From: Helicobacteraceae bacterium
GTDB lineage: Bacteria > Campylobacterota > Campylobacteria > Campylobacterales > Sulfurimonadaceae
NCBI GenBank assembly: GCA_030596305.1
Contig: JAUVKK010000028.1
Coordinates: forward strand, 1-8,928
DNA: 8,928 nt
Reading direction: 5' to 3'
Shown here: positions 5,983-8,928 of the stretch, piece after piece
How positions within the stretch are numbered: position 1 is the first letter of the stretch
Layout: the number at the start of each line of letters is the position of its first letter
The notes under the pieces: generated by a model
Databases searched by the model: none
What the model saw: only the letters and a program-made list of their open reading frames with translations
What the model was told of the DNA's origin: nothing
Position numbers and translations under genes: made by a program

Positions 5983-7206
5983 ATGTCCAACAAGTTAATA
6001 ATGGCACGCCAGCCAATTGTCGATCTTAATAACACAACGATTGGGTATGAGTTTTTCTATCGTGATAATGAAGGCAAGGGGAACTTTACCGATCCCCGCT
6101 TTGCAACATCTTCTGTTCTTGTCAATATTCTCAACCAAGTCGGTGTGGACAACAGTATCGGTGATGCCAAAGCCTTTATCAACATCAGCGGCGACATACT
6201 GCTGACAGACATCCTTTACAATCTGCCTAAAGACCACTTTGTCTTTGAACTTGCTGCCGACATCCACATGGGAAAAAAAGAGATTGCCAATCTTGAACAG
6301 CTTCATGAAAGAGGCTATGTCTTCGCACTGGACAATACCCGTTTTGACGAAAACTACATTGGTAACTTTGGCCCTATCCTCCCTTACATCAGCTATGTCA
6401 AGTTTGACACTGTTCAGACAGATATCGAAAGTCTGCAAAAGAACATCTCTCTCTTTGACGGCAAGATACTTATCGCACAAAAGATCGAGTTCCAAGAGGT
6501 CTTTGATGCTTATAAAGATATGGACTTTCAATACTTCCAGGGTTATTTCATAGCCGAGATCTTCACTATCGAGCAGAATCGTCTCGACCCAAAACACCTA
6601 GGTGTTATTCGTATCTTCAATATGCTTCAATCTGATTATCAGATAGAAGATATCAGCAAAGAGTTTGAACTCCATAACGAACTCACCCTTCAACTGCTGC
6701 AGTTTGTCAAATCCATCCCAGAATTCGATCTGAGCGGTTCACCTTCTGTACAGGAGATCATAAACCGTGTCGGTACAGACAAGCTGAAACAGTGGTTGAT
6801 GATGATCATCTATTCTCGTTCAAGTAAAAATGTCGATACCTCTAAAAGCCAATACTCTATTATGGTTCAAAACCGTATCGATACTATGCAAGGTATTTTG
6901 ACTAAACTCGAAGCGTCAAAAGATGGTAAACTGCAGGAGCAGGCACGCTTAGTCGCACTGCTTTCACTTTTAGACGATGTCTTTGATGTCGAGATCGAAA
7001 CAACGTTGAAAGCCTTTGATCTTGACTTTGAAGTCGAAGGTGCCCTTATCGGCCGCAAAGGCATGTTAGGAAACCTCTTGTCAATCGCTATAGCGATAGA
7101 AGAGGGCAACTTTGCCACGATGCAAGACCTTCTAGCCAAGATGGAACTGAATGTTGAGGATATTGAAGACATACTAAATAAAAGTCTGGATGCTACAAAA
7201 GAGTAA
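5983..7206 (+). CDS. EAL-like plus HDOD domain signalling protein (YuxH type)
   Basis: 407 residues in the two-domain layout of YuxH-like proteins. An EAL-like domain (about 5-195) is followed by an HDOD domain (about 205-400), which in this family mediates protein contacts rather than catalysis. EAL landmarks: YEFFYR at 22-27 in place of EALxR (Glu23 kept), Asn67 in FINIS, Glu89 in FELAAD, DNTR at 117-120 in place of DDFG (second Asp lost), VKFD at 139-142, QKIE at 166-169 and FQGYF at 185-189. Several metal-binding positions survive, but the DDFG change and Gln166 for Glu argue against normal cyclic-di-GMP hydrolysis; a sensing or binding role is likelier. AAAGGG lies 5 nt before the ATG. 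The gene is soluble in prediction and is followed after 21 nt by the metalloprotease gene, so the two are probably cotranscribed. Confidence 0.9.
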   Translation: MSNKLIMARQPIVDLNNTTIGYEFFYRDNEGKGNFTDPRFATSSVLVNILNQVGVDNSIGDAKAFINISGDILLTDILYNLPKDHFVFELAADIHMGKKEIANLEQLHERGYVFALDNTRFDENYIGNFGPILPYISYVKFDTVQTDIESLQKNISLFDGKILIAQKIEFQEVFDAYKDMDFQYFQGYFIAEIFTIEQNRLDPKHLGVIRIFNMLQSDYQIEDISKEFELHNELTLQLLQFVKSIPEFDLSGSPSVQEIINRVGTDKLKQWLMMIIYSRSSKNVDTSKSQYSIMVQNRIDTMQGILTKLEASKDGKLQEQARLVALLSLLDDVFDVEIETTLKAFDLDFEVEGALIGRKGMLGNLLSIAIAIEEGNFATMQDLLAKMELNVEDIEDILNKSLDATKE

Positions 7207-7227
7207 TCCGCTCTTTGTCAAAACCGC

Positions 7228-7728
7228 GTGCAGTTAAAATACCTCGAACACTACAACGAAACGATCAAGGCCCAGGTTATTGCCTTGATAAAAGCAGAGA
7301 AATTGCCTGCTTTTCTTCTCCAAAAATACCCCTCTACCCACAACTGTAAAACAGACAAAAACCTCTATGACTACACCATTGAGATCAAAAACAGCTATCT
7401 TAAAAAGAGTCAACCTATCAGCAAGGTTCTGTTTGACGGCAAGATCCATGTTATCAATAACGCGCTCGGCATGCATACCTTTGCCTCTCGTGTACAAGGC
7501 GCTAAACTCAAAAGTAAAAATGAGATCCGTGTCGCCTCCATGTTTAAAAACGTTCCAGAGCCTTTTTTACGAATGATCCTCGTTCATGAACTGGCCCACC
7601 TCAAAGAGAAAGAGCATAACAAAGCATTTTATAAACTCTGCACCTATATGGAACCGGACTACCACCAACTTGAGTTTGACACACGCCTCTATCTTACCTG
7701 CATCGATCAGTTTGGAAAGATCTATTAA
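7228..7728 (+). CDS. YgjP-like zinc metallopeptidase (DUF45)
   Basis: 166 residues, almost the same as E. coli YgjP (about 167). The C-terminal half carries HELAH at 120-124 followed by His130 and Phe134 (HExxHxxxxxH type), the layout of the M48-like YgjP/DUF45 group. The two His of HExxH and His130 would bind zinc and Glu121 would act in catalysis. The true substrate of the group is not established. The start is GTG at 7228: the upstream in-frame stop is the TAA of the previous gene at 7204-7206, and no ATG lies between or in the next 70 codons. No clear ribosome binding site precedes it, so translation may depend on coupling to the gene 21 nt upstream. Confidence 0.85.
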   Translation: MQLKYLEHYNETIKAQVIALIKAEKLPAFLLQKYPSTHNCKTDKNLYDYTIEIKNSYLKKSQPISKVLFDGKIHVINNALGMHTFASRVQGAKLKSKNEIRVASMFKNVPEPFLRMILVHELAHLKEKEHNKAFYKLCTYMEPDYHQLEFDTRLYLTCIDQFGKIY

Positions 7729-7764
7729 TGCGCACAGCACTACTCTTTTAATTGATTTCTTAGC

Positions 7765-7794
7765 CTATCTATGGCAATATTATTGTATAGATAG
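7765..7794 (+). promoter_or_regulatory. 30-bp dyad and T7 run between the metalloprotease and the membrane protein
   Basis: CTATCTAT (7765-7772) and ATAGATAG (7787-7794) form a perfect 8-bp inverted repeat with centres 22 bp apart. Between them CAATA-t-TATTG (7775-7785) is also palindromic, so almost the whole segment is one dyad. A run of seven T (7802-7808) follows, overlapping the TTG start of the next gene. It may be an operator for the membrane protein, a weak AT-rich terminator of the upstream operon, or both. The right arm ends one base before the AAGG ribosome binding site, so a folded leader could limit translation. Confidence 0.45.
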
Positions 7795-7806
7795 TAAGGT
7801 GTTTTT

Positions 7807-8346
7807 TTGTGGATTAAAATTGTAACAGATGGTTTGAGTGATGACTATGAATCAAAGAGCCAGTGGATTTCTACCCTTTTTATTGTTGTAGGATCAATAT
7901 CTTATATATACATCTTGTTTTCCACCTTAGAATTTAGCTCTATTTTAGGTGCAACCTTGACAACTATAGGCATTATTTCAGCCTATCTTACTGCAAAGAT
8001 CAATCTGCATATATCTGCTAGTTGGACAAAAGCCTTGCTTATTTTCTTTTCCGGGCTTATTTTCCTCTTTTCAGAGATATCTGAAACCTCTTCTATTATC
8101 TCATATATTGGATATTTTTTACTTCTAATGACTATCAACAACTTCTACTTGGCCTATTTAACACGTCAGGACTCAACAGCTTTTGCATGGATTATCAATG
8201 CGCTTCTAAATGCCATATTCACCTACCTGATATTCTTTAATCCAGAAACATCGGTTAATGATATTGGTCTCTTTGTAGCATTCAGTTTGATCGCAGATGG
8301 GTTAACAGTTCTTTATTCTGGGCGAAATATTTATATACGTCCGTAA
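7807..8346 (+). CDS. Six-helix integral membrane protein, possibly HdeD/DUF308-like
   Basis: 179 residues with predicted membrane segments at about 20-39, 44-63, 73-92, 97-117, 125-144 and 151-171. Short loops and a length near 180 resemble the HdeD/DUF308 group, whose members are tied to acid or envelope stress, but no diagnostic motif allows a firm assignment. The N-terminal 19 residues are polar and precede the first helix. The start is TTG at 7807, with AAGG at 7796-7799 and a 7-nt spacer. No ATG exists in frame before codon 108, well inside the fourth helix, so a non-ATG start is required. It is preceded by a dyad and faces the Nudix gene tail to tail across 60 bp that hold no clear terminator. 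Confidence 0.75.
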   Translation: MWIKIVTDGLSDDYESKSQWISTLFIVVGSISYIYILFSTLEFSSILGATLTTIGIISAYLTAKINLHISASWTKALLIFFSGLIFLFSEISETSSIISYIGYFLLLMTINNFYLAYLTRQDSTAFAWIINALLNAIFTYLIFFNPETSVNDIGLFVAFSLIADGLTVLYSGRNIYIRP

Positions 8347-8406
8347 ACAAAGATTAGTCAATAAATTTACTTGACAAAATGGGTAGACCTACTCTAGAGC
8401 AATTAG

Positions 8407-8823
8407 CTACAACCCTTTGAAAGCCAGATAATCTGTAATGATCTGACCATGGTCAAAAACAAAGCTCTCTTTATCGAGATCGGCCAAAGCAACTACCCTT
8501 GTACTTTTGGCATCATCCCCGGCTTGCGGCATAGCAAAAGCTTTACAGATATAAACAGCCGACATTGTGTGAAAACGCGGGTCCCGCGATGGATCGGAGT
8601 AGAGCCCCAGCAGTTGTTCGATCTCAACTTCCAAACCGACCTCTTCAGACATCTCCCGTTTCAGACAGTTCTCAATCGTCTCACCAATATCCATAAAACC
8701 ACCGGGTAGTGCTGTACCGTGAGGCGGGTTTAGACGATCTATCAAGACAATCCCTTTAAACAGATCATCCATATAGATCTCAACAATACCGTCAGCTGTG
8801 ATGTAGGGAGTCTCTATTGCCAT
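8407..8823 (-). CDS. Nudix hydrolase, probable ADP-ribose pyrophosphatase
   Basis: 138 residues. The Nudix box matches Gx5Ex7REUxEExGU exactly at 42-64 (Gly42, Glu48, Arg56-Glu57, Glu60-Glu61, Gly63), giving the metal site that cleaves nucleoside diphosphates linked to another group. LPGG at 39-42 precedes the box, and a Pro (78) about 14 residues after it, in a SDPSRDPRFH segment, is the pattern of ADP-ribose pyrophosphatases; substrate choice remains inference. Cytoplasmic. The start at 8823 lies 3 nt after the stop of the upstream gene (TGA CCG ATG) with no strong ribosome binding site, so translation is probably coupled. A TTGACA-N16-TCTAGA promoter-like pair at 8371-8398 on the plus strand faces its 3' end. 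Confidence 0.92.
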   Translation of the reverse strand: MAIETPYITADGIVEIYMDDLFKGIVLIDRLNPPHGTALPGGFMDIGETIENCLKREMSEEVGLEVEIEQLLGLYSDPSRDPRFHTMSAVYICKAFAMPQAGDDAKSTRVVALADLDKESFVFDHGQIITDYLAFKGL

Positions 8824-8826
8824 CGG

Positions 8827-8928
8827 TCAATGTACCGGCAGGTAAGCGTATCCATCATTTTGCCATTTGATCAGATAGACACTTTTATTAAGGTCTGTTT
8901 TCACATAACCATAAAGTACTTTTTTATC
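8827..8928 (-). CDS. C-terminal end of an unidentified protein (5' part outside window)
   Basis: The minus strand is open from the right edge to TGA at 8829-8827, giving 33 residues that end in GYAYLPVH. The piece is rich in Tyr, Lys and Val with alternating polar and hydrophobic residues, as in a small beta-strand domain. The 3-nt distance to the Nudix start and the shared strand suggest one operon. Function is not recognised, and the stretch is too short for more. Confidence 0.65.
   Translation of the reverse strand, partial: DKKVLYGYVKTDLNKSVYLIKWQNDGYAYLPVH

Noticed and set aside
5995..6597. Minus-strand open frame of 200 codons
   Set aside because: Antisense to the clear EAL-like domain coding sequence; a shadow frame despite its length.
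8371..8398. TTGACA-N16-TCTAGA promoter-like pair pointing into the 3' end of the Nudix gene
   Set aside because: Good -35 but a mediocre -10 and no gene downstream on that strand; an antisense transcript cannot be supported from sequence alone.

Overview
The window looks like a chromosomal piece of a sulfide-oxidising Campylobacterota bacterium (Sulfurimonas/Sulfurovum type). This is inferred from AT-rich intergenic DNA, a sulfide:quinone oxidoreductase with all three redox cysteines, and the general style of the proteins. No species call can be made from sequence alone.

Left part (1-2709, minus strand). Three genes point left. sqr (1240-2709) is followed by a 55-residue small protein (869-1036) and by a truncated gene (1-758) encoding a peptide-deformylase-like protein. 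The last has lost two of three metal ligands and the catalytic glutamate, and is fused to a two-helix membrane segment with a CxxC after it. Between sqr and the small gene lies about 200 nt of nested hairpins ending in a terminator-like stem, possibly an RNA derived from the sqr 3' UTR.

Middle non-coding block (2710-3253). This 544-bp gap separates pepN from sqr and is the densest non-coding part of the window. It holds a 21-bp imperfect hairpin in the sqr leader, tandem 7-bp direct repeats 11 bp apart, a near-consensus sigma70 promoter pointing right, a branched plus-strand RNA of about 160 nt with a possible terminator, and a 28-position rod-like inverted repeat next to the pepN stop codon. 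The strand of each structure was judged from its wobble pairs: positions that are G-U on one strand become A-C mismatches on the other.

Right part (3254-8928). pepN (minus) encodes a full-length M1 aminopeptidase. Divergent from it are an EAL-like/HDOD two-domain protein and, 21 nt later, a YgjP-type zinc metalloprotease. A six-helix membrane protein starting at TTG follows, preceded by a strong dyad and a T7 run. Convergent with it are a Nudix hydrolase of ADP-ribose pyrophosphatase type and, 3 nt upstream of that, the C-terminal end of an unidentified gene cut by the window edge.

No CRISPR array, insertion sequence, tRNA or rRNA was seen. Most of the genes are housekeeping or energy metabolism. 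The points of real interest are the deformylase pseudoenzyme and the structured non-coding elements around sqr.
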